Shown here: piece after piece, positions 16,380 through 25,205 of the stretch | How positions within the stretch are numbered: the stretch's first letter is position 1 | Layout: every line of letters begins with the position of its first letter | From: JBDLRH01 sp039800165 | GTDB taxonomy: Bacteria > Pseudomonadota > Gammaproteobacteria > Burkholderiales > Burkholderiaceae_C | Assembly: GCA_039800165.1 (NCBI GenBank) | Contig: JBDLRH010000027.1 | Coordinates: 1 to 64,000, forward strand | Direction of reading: 5' to 3' | DNA length: 64,000 bases | Made by a program: the position numbers and the translations under genes | Notes under the pieces: generated by a model | What the model was told of the DNA's origin: nothing | The model's input: only the letters and a program-made list of their open reading frames with translations | The model's database searches: none

Positions 16380-17873
16380 TCAGTACCGCGGCAGGTCCGG
16401 ATGCGAAATCTTTCCGGCGCGCACCAGCATCTTGCCGTACTCGGCGCAGCGGTTCAGCGTCGGGATGACTTTGCCCGGGTTGAGCAGGCCGCGCGAATCA
16501 AAGGCGCGCTTGATGCCGAACATCTGCTCGTTTTCTTCGGGCGCGAACTGCACGCACATGCTGTTGAGCTTTTCCACGCCCACGCCGTGCTCGCCGGTGA
16601 CGGTGCCGCCCATCGCCACGCTGGTCTCCAGGATGTCGGCACCGAACTGCTCGCAGCGGTGCAGCTGGTCGGGGTCGTTCGCATCGAACAGGATCAGCGG
16701 ATGCAGGTTGCCGTCGCCGGCATGGAACACGTTCAGGCACTTCAGGCCGTATTTGGTTTCCATCTCCTGGATCGCCTGCAGGATGTCGGCCAGGCGCTTG
16801 CGCGGAATGGTCGAGTCCATGCACATGTAGTCGGGGCTGATGCGGCCGCTGGCCGGGAAGGCGTTCTTGCGCCCGCTCCAGAACTTCAGGCGCTGCGCCT
16901 CCGATTCGCTGACGGTGATGGCCGTCGCCCCGCAGCCGCGCAGCACCGCGCTCATGCGGCCGATTTCCTCTTCCACCTCTTCCGGCGTGCCGTCGCTTTC
17001 GCACAGCAGGATGGCGGCCGCGCTCAGGTCGTAGCCGGCGTGCACGAAGTCTTCCACCGCAGCGGTCATCGGCCCGTCCATCATCTCCAGGCCCGCGGGA
17101 ATGATGCCGGCGGCAATCACCGCAGCCACCGCGTCGCCGGCCTTCTTGATGTCGTCAAAGCTCGCCATGATGCAGCGCGCGAGCTGTGGCTTGGGCACCA
17201 GCTTGACGGTGACTTCGGTGGTGACGGCCAGCATGCCTTCGCTGCCGACCACCACGCTCAGCAGGTCCAGGCCGGCGGCGTCCAGCGCCTCGCTGCCGAA
17301 TTCGACCGGCTCGCCGTCGATGGTGTAGCCGCGCACCTTCAGCACGTTGTGCAGCGTCAGCCCGTATTTCAAACAATGCACGCCGCCGGAGTTCTCGGCC
17401 ACGTTGCCGCCGATGGTGCAGGCAATCTGGCTGCTCGGGTCGGGCGCGTAGTACAGGCCGTAAGGGGCAGCGGCTTCGCTGATGGCGAGATTGCGCACGC
17501 CGCACTGCACGGTGGCGGTGCGGCTGAAGGCGTCGACCTTGATGATCTTGTTGAACTTGGCCAGCGACAGCGTCACGCCCTGCTCGTGCGGCATCGCGCC
17601 ACCCGACAGCCCCGTGCCTGCACCGCGTGCCACCACCGGCACCCGCAGCGCGTGGCAGGTCTTCAGTACTGCCTGCACCTGGTCTTCGGTCTCGGGCAGG
17701 GCCACCACCAGCGGGCGCTGGCGGTAGGCGGTCAGGCCGTCGCACTCGTAGGGCGTGGTGTCCTCAGGCTGCCACAGCAGCGCATGGGCGGGCAGGTGCT
17801 CGCGCAGCGCGGCGACCACGGTGGCCTGGCGTTCGGCGCGCTTGAGCGCGGGCAGATGGGACGGGGCGTTCAT
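16380..17873 (-). CDS. glcD: FAD-linked oxidase, GlcD/D-lactate dehydrogenase type
   Basis: Flavin dehydrogenase of the VAO/PCMH family that oxidises a 2-hydroxy acid such as glycolate or D-lactate. PVVARGAGTGLSGGAMPHEQ and GGNVAENSGGVHCLKYG are FAD-binding segments; VFHAGDGNLHPLILFD and GEHGVGVEKL are the active-site His and C-terminal motifs. 497 residues from ATG 17873, preceded by AGAGGA. glcE and glcF, the usual partners in the glycolate oxidase complex, are not adjacent, so the substrate is uncertain. Three 11-base-spaced repeats lie upstream. Confidence 0.87.
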   Translation of the reverse strand: MNAPSHLPALKRAERQATVVAALREHLPAHALLWQPEDTTPYECDGLTAYRQRPLVVALPETEDQVQAVLKTCHALRVPVVARGAGTGLSGGAMPHEQGVTLSLAKFNKIIKVDAFSRTATVQCGVRNLAISEAAAPYGLYYAPDPSSQIACTIGGNVAENSGGVHCLKYGLTLHNVLKVRGYTIDGEPVEFGSEALDAAGLDLLSVVVGSEGMLAVTTEVTVKLVPKPQLARCIMASFDDIKKAGDAVAAVIAAGIIPAGLEMMDGPMTAAVEDFVHAGYDLSAAAILLCESDGTPEEVEEEIGRMSAVLRGCGATAITVSESEAQRLKFWSGRKNAFPASGRISPDYMCMDSTIPRKRLADILQAIQEMETKYGLKCLNVFHAGDGNLHPLILFDANDPDQLHRCEQFGADILETSVAMGGTVTGEHGVGVEKLNSMCVQFAPEENEQMFGIKRAFDSRGLLNPGKVIPTLNRCAEYGKMLVRAGKISHPDLPRY

Positions 17874-17920
17874 CGGAAATCCTCTGGGGCGCAGCGCGGG
17901 TGCACCCGGCTGGCGATCAG

Positions 17921-17950
17921 CAACTCGACAACAACTGGACAGCAACTGTA
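17921..17950 (-). promoter_or_regulatory. Three 11-bp-spaced direct repeats upstream of glcD
   Basis: CAACT occurs at 17921-17925, 17932-17936 and 17943-17947 inside near-identical 11-base units (AGTTG on the coding strand of glcD). One-helical-turn spacing 48-77 bases before the glcD start suggests a cooperative regulator site. Confidence 0.4.
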
Positions 17951-18013
17951 CCCCCGGCGCGGCGGGCGTGTGCAGCCATGGTTAACGGGGTGCCGAGGGG
18001 GCTGCCGCGGCAC

Positions 18014-19174
18014 TCAGGCCGCTGCCTTGCGGATGCGCGTCCAGAACTGCGAGAACGAGCCGCAGCGCCGCCCCGGGTCGGCCCAGATGCGCGGTACCGG
18101 TTCGCCCTGGCCGGGCGGCAGCCAGCCGCCCAGGTGCGGGTCGGCCACGGTGCGCACGCCGGCCGGTGCCGGGCCTTCGCACCAGACGATGCGCTTGCAG
18201 TGCGCGCGCATGGCCTCATGCACAAAGTGCCAGCGCCGTGCGCTCCAGGCCCAGCGGCGATGAAAGCCCGCCCAGAACACACCCACCGCGGGTTCGCCAG
18301 CAGGTGCTGCGCGCAGGTTCCACGGGTGGATCAGCCACGCGCCCTGCAGGTCCTGCGCCTGCGCCGCAGGGATCTCGAACGGCGGCTTGTGCAGCAGCGC
18401 GGGCTCCTCCACCGTTTCGGCGGCCAGGTTCGGCGCCGGGGCGATGCGCTTGCCGCTGCGCGCGATGTCCTCCAGCGCCTCGTAGGATCGGTCGACCACG
18501 CTGCGCGGCGAATGCCAGTGCTCAGGCGCGTAGCGCGCCACGTTGCCCGCGTTGAAGAGATACGGCTTGTGGCTGCCGGTGCCGGCTACCCACTGCCAGC
18601 TCAGGTGGTTGCTGGCCAGATCACCGTCGATCAGGTGGCCGTACATCCAGTCGGCTGCGGCGCGCCAGTGCACCTTGCGCACATGCACCATGTAGGACGC
18701 GAGCCACATGCGCGCATGGTTGTGCAGCCAGCCGGTGGCGTACAGCTGGCGCACCGCCTGGTCGATCGCCGGCACGCCGGTGGCGCCGGCGCGGATGTCG
18801 GCGACCACCTGTCGCGCGTAGGCCCCGTCGGGCAGCGGGCCTTCGTGCAGGCTGGCAAAGATGTTCTTGCCCTCGTGCCGCCACACGTGGTGGAAGTACT
18901 CGCGCCAGGCGAGTTCGTTGATGAACTTGTGCTCGCCGTCCAGCGGTTTGCCGCCGCGCGCCACTTCCGCCTGTTGCACTACGTCCAGCACCTGCGGCAG
19001 CGTCAGCAGGCCATGGGTGATGTAGGGTGACAGGCCGGTGACCGCGCCTTGCAGGTGGTTGCGGCTGCGCGCGTAGTCGTGCGGGCGCACGGCGGCCAGG
19101 CGCTGCAGCGCGGCTTCGGCGGTCGGCGCGAAGCCGTGCCAGTCAATGGCGGCTTGTGTGGAGGGTTCGGTCAT
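18014..19174 (-). CDS. Photolyase/cryptochrome-like FAD-binding protein lacking the N-terminal antenna domain
   Basis: Related to the helical FAD domain of DNA photolyases. FINELAWREYFHHVWRH, WLHNHARMWLASYMVHVRKV, HLIDGDLASNHLSWQW and HKPYLFNAGNVARY align with the flavin-pocket motifs. It begins almost directly in this domain, so the usual N-terminal alpha/beta antenna domain (~130 residues) is absent; instead about 110 C-terminal residues (AWLIHPWNL to SQFWTRIRK) form a module I cannot place. 386 residues from ATG 19174. Homology to the FAD domain is clear; whether it repairs DNA or senses light is not known. Confidence 0.82.
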   Translation of the reverse strand: MTEPSTQAAIDWHGFAPTAEAALQRLAAVRPHDYARSRNHLQGAVTGLSPYITHGLLTLPQVLDVVQQAEVARGGKPLDGEHKFINELAWREYFHHVWRHEGKNIFASLHEGPLPDGAYARQVVADIRAGATGVPAIDQAVRQLYATGWLHNHARMWLASYMVHVRKVHWRAAADWMYGHLIDGDLASNHLSWQWVAGTGSHKPYLFNAGNVARYAPEHWHSPRSVVDRSYEALEDIARSGKRIAPAPNLAAETVEEPALLHKPPFEIPAAQAQDLQGAWLIHPWNLRAAPAGEPAVGVFWAGFHRRWAWSARRWHFVHEAMRAHCKRIVWCEGPAPAGVRTVADPHLGGWLPPGQGEPVPRIWADPGRRCGSFSQFWTRIRKAAA

Positions 19175-19310
19175 GGCGCGGTTCGGCGGGACTCGAAAAG
19201 CCGCGCAGTCTAGGGACGCTTCGTGCAGCCTGCTGGCGCGAAGCGAAAGCCGCATCGCCGCACACAGGCTTGTGGCCGGGCCCGCCCAACCGGCCTCGAG
19301 GGCCGCCCCC

Positions 19311-20156
19311 TCAGCGGAACACGACGGTGCGATGCCCGTTGAGCAGCACCCGGTGCTCGCTGTGCCACTTGACCGCACGCGCCAGCACCTGGCTTTCGGT
19401 GTCGCGGCCCATCGCGGTCAGGTCTTCCACCGTCTTGCTGTGGTCCACGCGCGTCACGTCCTGCTCGATGATCGGGCCCTCGTCGAGGTCGGCGGTCACG
19501 TAGTGGGCGGTGGCGCCGATCAGCTTCACGCCGCGGTCGTGCGCCTGGTAGTAGGGCTTGGCACCCTTGAAGCTCGGCAAGAAGCTGTGGTGGATGTTGA
19601 TCGCGCGACCGGCCAGCGTGCGGCACAGGCCGTCAGACAGGATCTGCATGTAGCGCGCCAGAACCACCAGCTCGGCGCCCTCGGCCTCGATGACCTCCAG
19701 CTGCCGGGCTTCGGCCTGGGCCTTGCTGTCCTTGCTGACCGCGATGTGATGAAAAGGCACGTTGTAGCTGGCCGCGAGCTGATAGAACTCGCGGTGGTTG
19801 CTGACGATGGCGCGGATGTCCAGGTTCAGCAGGCCGCTCTTCCAGCGAAACAGCAGGTCGTTCAGGCAATGGCCTTCCTTGCTGACCATGATCACGGTGC
19901 GCATCGGCTGCGCGGCGTCGTGCAGCTGCCACTGCATCGCAAACGGTGCGGCAAAGCCGGCCAGGTCCGCCTTCAGCGCATCGGGGCCGGCGGCGCAGGC
20001 AAAGCGCACCCGCATGAAGAACAGGCCGGTGCCGTGGTCGTTGTACTGGGCGGCCTCCTCGATGTTGCCGCCGCGCTCGAGAAGAAAGCCCGAGACGGCG
20101 TGCACGATGCCGGTTCGGTCGGGGCAGGACAGGGTCAGGATGTAGGCGTGGCTCAT
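19311..20156 (-). CDS. purU: Formyltetrahydrofolate deformylase
   Basis: Hydrolyses 10-formyl-THF to formate and THF, balancing one-carbon pools and giving formate for purine synthesis. The N-terminal ACT domain (ILTLSCPDRTGIVHAVSGFL) is followed by the formyltransferase-like domain with FHHIAVSKDSKAQAEA, NIHHSFLPSFKGAKPY (HxSxLP loop) and DLDEGPIIEQDVTRVDH. 281 residues from ATG 20156, normal length. It is divergent from the aminotransferase gene across about 160 bases. Confidence 0.95.
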   Translation of the reverse strand: MSHAYILTLSCPDRTGIVHAVSGFLLERGGNIEEAAQYNDHGTGLFFMRVRFACAAGPDALKADLAGFAAPFAMQWQLHDAAQPMRTVIMVSKEGHCLNDLLFRWKSGLLNLDIRAIVSNHREFYQLAASYNVPFHHIAVSKDSKAQAEARQLEVIEAEGAELVVLARYMQILSDGLCRTLAGRAINIHHSFLPSFKGAKPYYQAHDRGVKLIGATAHYVTADLDEGPIIEQDVTRVDHSKTVEDLTAMGRDTESQVLARAVKWHSEHRVLLNGHRTVVFR

Positions 20157-20317
20157 GGCGGGCGGGATTGTCGCAGGCGGGTGGCTGCCCGCTGGCCCGG
20201 GCGTTGCGCCCGTGCTGGTCAGCCCCGGCGGCTGGTGCCACAATGGTCGGCCGAGCCTGGCTGCAGGCGGCTGGTGGCCGCCGCAACCGGTGCCCCGCAT
20301 TCCACAAGGAGACCGAG

Positions 20318-21694
20318 ATGGCCCAGATCGACTTCAACATGGACAACCAGTGGCTGCCGTTCACCCCGAACCGCCACTTCAAGAAAGAGCCGCGCGTGTT
20401 CGTCGGTGCCGACGGCATGCACTTCACCACGCATAACGGCCGCAAGGTGGTCGACGGCATTTCCAGCCTGTGGTGCGTCGGCGCAGGCCACAACCGCAAG
20501 CCGATCAACGAAGCGATCAAGAAGCAGCTCGACACGCTGGACTACGCCACCGCCTTCCAGGCCAGCAACGACCAGGCCTTCAAGGCCGCCGAGATGATTG
20601 CCGCGATGGCGCCCGGCGACCTCAACAAGGTGCTGTTCTGCAACTCGGGCTCGGAAGCCGCCGACACCGCGATGAAGGTGGCGCTGGCCTACCACCGCGC
20701 GCGCGGCGAAGGCCACCGCAACGTGTTCATCGGTCGCGAGCGCGGCTACCACGGCGTGGGCTTTGGCGGCATGTCGGTCGGTGGCATCCCGGCCAACCGC
20801 AAGGTGTTCGGCACCGCGCTGCTGCCGCGGGTGGACCACCTGCGCTTCATCCACGACCCGGTCAACCACGCGTACATCCACCACCAGGAGCCGGAGTGGA
20901 AAGAGGACATCCTGACCGAGCTGGAAAACCGCATCCTGCCGCTGCACGACCCGTCCAACGTGGCTGCGGTCATCGTCGAGCCGGTGGCCGGCAGCGCAGG
21001 CTGGTACCTGCCGCCCAAGGGCTACCTCAAGCGCCTGCGCGAGATCTGCGATAAGCACGGCATCCTGCTGATCTTCGATGAGGTGATCACCGGCTTCGGT
21101 CGCTTGGGCACCAACTTCGGCGCCGACTTCTACGGCGTGGTGCCCGACATGCTGAACTTCGCCAAGTGCGTGACCAACGGCGTGATTCCGATGGGCGGCG
21201 TGATCTGTCGCGACAAGATCTACGACCAGCTGATGAACGGCCCCGAGCACATCATCGAGTTCTTCCACGGCTACACCTACTCGGGCCACCCGGTGGCCTG
21301 CGCCGCGGCGATTGCCACGCTGGACCTGATGAAGCAGGAGAACCTGTTCGAGCGCGCAGGCCAGATGGGCAAGGTGCTGGGCGATGCGATGCATGCCACC
21401 TTCAAGGGCATGCCCAATGTGGTGGGCATCCGTACCATGGGCCTGGCCGGTGCGGTGGAGCTCACCGGCTATCCGGGGCTGCCCGGCAAGCGCGCCTACG
21501 ACATCTTCCTGGACTGCTTCCAGAAGGGTGTGCTGGTGCGCCCGGCCGGCGAGAACCTGGTTCTGTGCCCGCCCTACATCGTCGAGAAGTCGCACATCGA
21601 CCAGCTGGTGTCGACGCTGGCCGATGCGATCCGCCGCAACGCGGACGCGAACGCCGCGCCGGTGGCACCGGCCAAGCAGCCGGTCAGCGCCTGA
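20318..21694 (+). CDS. Omega-amino acid--pyruvate aminotransferase (class III, beta-alanine type)
   Basis: PLP-dependent class III transaminase of the beta-alanine:pyruvate (BauA/omega-transaminase) group. MDNQWLPFTPNRHFKKEPR is a typical N-terminus; FCNSGSEAADTAMKVALAYH binds PLP phosphate; LLIFDEVITGFGRLG supplies the Asp; the Schiff-base Lys is in LNFAKCVTNGVIPMGG; FFHGYTYSGHPVACAAA closes the site. 458 residues from ATG 20318 with AAGGAGA upstream. Product would be malonate semialdehyde from beta-alanine, a substrate for the MmsA enzyme encoded at 57405, though the genes are far apart. Confidence 0.9.
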   Translation: MAQIDFNMDNQWLPFTPNRHFKKEPRVFVGADGMHFTTHNGRKVVDGISSLWCVGAGHNRKPINEAIKKQLDTLDYATAFQASNDQAFKAAEMIAAMAPGDLNKVLFCNSGSEAADTAMKVALAYHRARGEGHRNVFIGRERGYHGVGFGGMSVGGIPANRKVFGTALLPRVDHLRFIHDPVNHAYIHHQEPEWKEDILTELENRILPLHDPSNVAAVIVEPVAGSAGWYLPPKGYLKRLREICDKHGILLIFDEVITGFGRLGTNFGADFYGVVPDMLNFAKCVTNGVIPMGGVICRDKIYDQLMNGPEHIIEFFHGYTYSGHPVACAAAIATLDLMKQENLFERAGQMGKVLGDAMHATFKGMPNVVGIRTMGLAGAVELTGYPGLPGKRAYDIFLDCFQKGVLVRPAGENLVLCPPYIVEKSHIDQLVSTLADAIRRNADANAAPVAPAKQPVSA

Positions 21695-22522
21695 TCACTC
21701 CTTGCCGCGCGGCTTGAACTGCTCGCGCAGTTCGGCGCAGTAGTCGCGCGGCGGCAGCGCCGCGGTGCGCCGCACCTCGTCGGCGGGCTGCAGCGACGCC
21801 GGCGGCGGCGCATTGCCTGCCTGCAGCCACAGCACTTTCAGCGACGCCGCTGCCACGCCCAGATGCCGCGGCACGCCGATGTCGCGCAGCACATGGCCGC
21901 CGCCTGCCACCAGCACCACGGTGCCCGGCAAGGCTGCGGTCGGTGGCATCAGCGACTGCAGCGTGCGCGCCATCTGCCGGTCGCGCGCGATCTGGATGCG
22001 CGTCATTGGCGCGATCTGCGACTCGGGCAGCAGCCCGCAGTGGCCGTCGCGCACCGCGGTGCGCTGCGCGCTCAGCGCGCTGGCGTCAAGCGTGCCGTCC
22101 AGAGCTGCATCGGCCATCGCAGCGCGCATCTGCGCGCGCGGCAGGTTGGCGCCAAACACCGGCACGCCCGCACGCACCGCTGCCATCACCACCGGCGCGT
22201 AGGCGGCCCAGGGCCAGCCGGCGTCGTTCCAGCGCAGCCGCTCGCGCACGGCAGCCTCGGGCGCATCGGCGCCCAGGCCGCGGGTGTCGTTGCCGGCCTC
22301 GGCCATCTCGAGCGCCAGTGCAGCCAGCCGCCCCTCGCGCGCGAGCGTGCTCACCGTCTCGGCCTGGATGCGCTGGTGCTCGCTGGCGTCGTGTTGCTCG
22401 CCGATCAGCAGCCACGCGTGCGGCGCGGGGCCACCCACGCTGGCGCAGCCGGCCAGCAGCGTGGCGCTGGCCAGCAGGGCAGTAACCACGGTGACGCGCA
22501 GGCGGCTTGACGGCACAGGCAT
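21695..22522 (-). CDS. ChaN-like haem-binding lipoprotein (Tiki/TraB-like fold)
   Basis: Probable outer-membrane lipoprotein of the ChaN family (PF04187), whose Campylobacter member binds haem. The N-terminus has a lipoprotein signal with lipobox LAGC at about residue 25. LLIGEQHDASEHQ is the conserved GExHD-like motif; LALEMAEAGND, WNDAGWPWAAYAPVV, FGANLPRAQ and VVLVAGGGHVLRDIG follow. 275 residues. Its ATG (22522-22520) shares the CATG tetranucleotide with the divergent membrane-protein gene. No tonB or haem uptake genes are near. Confidence 0.85.
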   Translation of the reverse strand: MPVPSSRLRVTVVTALLASATLLAGCASVGGPAPHAWLLIGEQHDASEHQRIQAETVSTLAREGRLAALALEMAEAGNDTRGLGADAPEAAVRERLRWNDAGWPWAAYAPVVMAAVRAGVPVFGANLPRAQMRAAMADAALDGTLDASALSAQRTAVRDGHCGLLPESQIAPMTRIQIARDRQMARTLQSLMPPTAALPGTVVLVAGGGHVLRDIGVPRHLGVAAASLKVLWLQAGNAPPPASLQPADEVRRTAALPPRDYCAELREQFKPRGKE

Positions 22523-23639
22523 GGACGCAGAATACCGCGTGCCTTCGCTGTCCCCGGTTGCCCAGTGGCCGTACGCGGTGCGTGCGGCGCTCACGCTGCT
22601 GATCGCGTGGGCGGCGGCCGAGCTGTGCGTGGCGCTGCGCACGCCGATCCCGTGGATGATCGGCCCGCTGCTGGCCACCGGCATCGTGTCGGTGCTGCGC
22701 GGTCCCACCGAAAGCTGGGCGCCGCTGCGCAATGCCGGGCAGTGGACCATCGGCACCGCGCTGGGCCTGTACTTCACGCCCCAGGTCACCGCACTGGTGG
22801 GCGGGCTGTGGTGGGCCATTCTTGCGGGCATCGTCTGGGCACTGGTGCTGGGCTGGGGCTTCTCGGCGTGGCTGCACCGGCGGCATGCAGCGCTGTACGG
22901 CGGCACGCCGGCGCAGCAGCGCGCCACCAGCTACTTTGCCGGTGCGATCGGCGGCGCGTCCGAGATGACGCTGCTGGCCGAGCGCGAGGGCGCACGCACC
23001 GATCTGGTGGCTGCATCGCACAGCCTGCGCCTGTTGATCGTCACGGTGTCGCTGCCGTTTGCCTTCACCTTCAGCGGCCTGCAGGGCATCGATCTCACGC
23101 CGCCCGGCCCGCGCGAGGCGCAGTGGCCGGGCCTGGCGTGGCTGGCGCTGTGCACGCTGGGCGGCATCGGGGTGATGATGGTCTTGCGGCGCGCCAACCC
23201 GTGGTTCATGGGTGCGCTGGTGGTGTCGATGGGCCTGACGATGTCGGGCATCAGCTTCAGCGCCGTGCCCACCGCGCTGACCAACGCCGCGCAGCTGTTC
23301 ATCGGCGTGAGCCTGGGGGTGCGCTTCACCCCGCGCTTCCTGCACACCGCACCGCGCTGGCTGGCGTCGGTGGCGTTGGGCACGGTGGTGATGATCGTGC
23401 TATGCGCGGGCTTTGCCGCGCTGCTGTCGTGGGGCACCGACATCCATCCGGCCACGCTGGTGCTGGGCACCTCACCCGGCGGCATTGCCGAGATGGCGAT
23501 CACCGCCAAGGTGCTGCAGCTCGGCGTGCCGGTGGTGACCGCGTTTCAGGTGTGCCGGCTGGTGGCGGTGCTGGTGCTCGCCGAGCCGGTGTTCCGGTGG
23601 CTGGCGCGACGCGGTGCGCCGACGCGCGGCCAGGCGTGA
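22521..23639 (+). CDS. AbrB-type duplicated-domain membrane protein (PF05145)
   Basis: Polytopic inner-membrane protein of the family often labelled AbrB or ammonia monooxygenase regulator, best regarded as a transporter-like protein of unknown substrate. Two similar halves are visible: TPIPWMIGPLLATGIVSVL/AGAIGGASEMTLLAE in the first and ANPWFMGALVVSMGLTMSG/GTSPGGIAEMAITAK in the second. About ten helices, 372 residues from ATG 22521. The start overlaps the divergent ChaN-like start; a GTG at 22539 would relieve this. Confidence 0.83.
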   Translation: MDAEYRVPSLSPVAQWPYAVRAALTLLIAWAAAELCVALRTPIPWMIGPLLATGIVSVLRGPTESWAPLRNAGQWTIGTALGLYFTPQVTALVGGLWWAILAGIVWALVLGWGFSAWLHRRHAALYGGTPAQQRATSYFAGAIGGASEMTLLAEREGARTDLVAASHSLRLLIVTVSLPFAFTFSGLQGIDLTPPGPREAQWPGLAWLALCTLGGIGVMMVLRRANPWFMGALVVSMGLTMSGISFSAVPTALTNAAQLFIGVSLGVRFTPRFLHTAPRWLASVALGTVVMIVLCAGFAALLSWGTDIHPATLVLGTSPGGIAEMAITAKVLQLGVPVVTAFQVCRLVAVLVLAEPVFRWLARRGAPTRGQA

Positions 23640-23655
23640 ACCAGAAGGCGCTGCC

Positions 23656-23937
23656 TCAGTGCAGCAGCACCGGCGTGTGCGCCAGCGCCGCGTAGCGGTC
23701 CAGCGTCTCTTCGACTTCTTCCTGCGACGGCGTGTTTTGCTGCCACGCCAGGATCTGCTGCTGGAACAGCTCGGCCCACGAACCGTCGAGGAAGACCTCC
23801 TTGTTGGAGCGCTTGTCGACGATCTCAAAGCCGTGGCGCGCCAGCGCGGGGTGCCCTTCGGGCTGCGGGTCCTGCTCGAACGCGCCAGCCTGCAGATGCA
23901 TCACCGCGAAGGATTCGGAGTCGTAGAGCATGTTCAT
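23656..23937 (-). CDS. DUF3567 family protein
   Basis: Short 93-residue cytoplasmic protein matching the betaproteobacterial DUF3567 pattern: MNMLYDSESFAVMHLQAG start, HGFEIVDKRSNKEVFLDGSW in the middle, and an acidic helical end (SQEEVEETLDRYAAL). Function unknown. It converges on the AbrB-type gene with a 16-base gap. The family looks restricted to Burkholderiales relatives, which supports the taxonomic placement. Confidence 0.82.
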   Translation of the reverse strand: MNMLYDSESFAVMHLQAGAFEQDPQPEGHPALARHGFEIVDKRSNKEVFLDGSWAELFQQQILAWQQNTPSQEEVEETLDRYAALAHTPVLLH

Positions 23938-24000
23938 GACCCCAATCTAGCAATGTCTGCGCCAGTTTCAAGGGCCCGGCCCATCACGGCCCAAGGTCTT

Positions 24001-25192
24001 TCACGGACTGTCGCGTGAGAGCCACTGCTGGTCGACCACATCGCCGTTGCCCTGGGTGATGCGCACCCGCGCCGGCAGGTGGTCCAGCGTGGGTGCCAGC
24101 CACACCTCGATGTGCTGGTCGTAGTCGCGCCGCGGCAGCCGCTCGAGCTTGAGCGCCTGTATCGGGCCGCCGGGCAGCTGCAGCGACTCGGTGCCGACCA
24201 CGCGGAACGACCACAGGTCGGCCTCGCGCGTGCCGGCGGTCTGGATCTGGATCTGCGTGCCCGCAGGGTAGCGCTGCCCATCGCCGCCGATCATCGCGCC
24301 GAGCTGCAGCAGCACGCTCAGGCGGTCTTGCGCACCGGGGCGCAGCGGCGCGTCGGGCGCGTTGCTGCTGAAGCTGATGACGCCCTTGTCGCGCTGGAAG
24401 TGCGCGGCCTGCTCGCTGCGGTAGCGGTCGCCAAAGCGCAGCGGCGCGATGCCGTCGCCGGTGATGCGGCCGCGGCTGGTCTGGGTGCGCGCGCCCAGCA
24501 GCCAGGCGCTGACCTCCAGCCGCGCGTCGTACTGCTGGCCGTCGTGCTGCCACGACAGGCTGGCATTCACCTGATACGGCCGCCCGCGCGATTCGCCGCG
24601 CACGATGTAGCGCAAGCGCGTCGAGCCAGGTATCGCCAGCGGCCCGATGGCAGAACCCGCCACGGAAGCCGCCGCAGCGGGTGCGGGCAGGGCGGCCGGT
24701 GCCGGGGTGGTGTGGGGCGCTGCATCGGCCGCGCTGTCGGCGCCGGCCGCACTGATCGGCGCCGTGCTGGTGGGTGTTGTGGGGGGGGCGTGCGGTGCTC
24801 GCCACGTCGGCCGAGGAAGCCGCCGGTACCGTTGCAACCGACGCGGCATCGATGGACGCGCCCTCTACACGCGGCCCGGTGCGATCGGGTGTGTCGGCTC
24901 GGCTCGGTGGACTTGGTGGGCTCGGTGAGCTCGGTGTGGCACGGGCAGAGGGCGCCGATGATGCAGGGCCTTTGGATGGTGCGGATGGTGCGGATGGTGT
25001 GGATGTCGTCAGGGCCGGGGTCGCCTCGATGCGGCGCAGGCTCAGCACCGGCTGCCTCGGCGCACCCGGGGCGTCGATCAGGCTGCCAGCACCGCTGCGC
25101 ATCCACTCGGGCAGGCGTTGCAGCGCCCACAGATGCACCAGCACCACCACCACCGTGCACCACAGCAGGGCGCGCGGCGGCCGCAGTTCCAT
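24001..25192 (-). pseudogene. DUF3108 protein gene interrupted by a +1 frameshift in a C8 tract
   Basis: The N-terminal part (MELRPPRALLW, one membrane helix, then a Pro/Ser/Thr-rich stretch) is read in one frame from ATG 25192; the conserved DUF3108 beta-rich domain (RLRYIVRGESRGRPYQVNAS to QQWLSRDSP) is in another frame ending at 24001. The frames meet at an eight-base homopolymer (G8 on +, 24781-24788). Removing one base joins them into a 396-residue protein of ordinary layout. The gene starts 13 bases after the iclR stop. Either a sequencing/assembly error, a real mutation, or slippage-based switching. Confidence 0.8.
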
Positions 25193-25205
25193 CGCTTGCA
25201 CCCGC

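Noticed and set aside
15393..18263. Very long + strand open frame (956 codons) over the glycosyltransferase and glcD genes
   Set aside because: It is antisense to two well-supported genes, His/Arg/Ala-rich, and has no homology; such shadows arise from GC-biased third codon positions.
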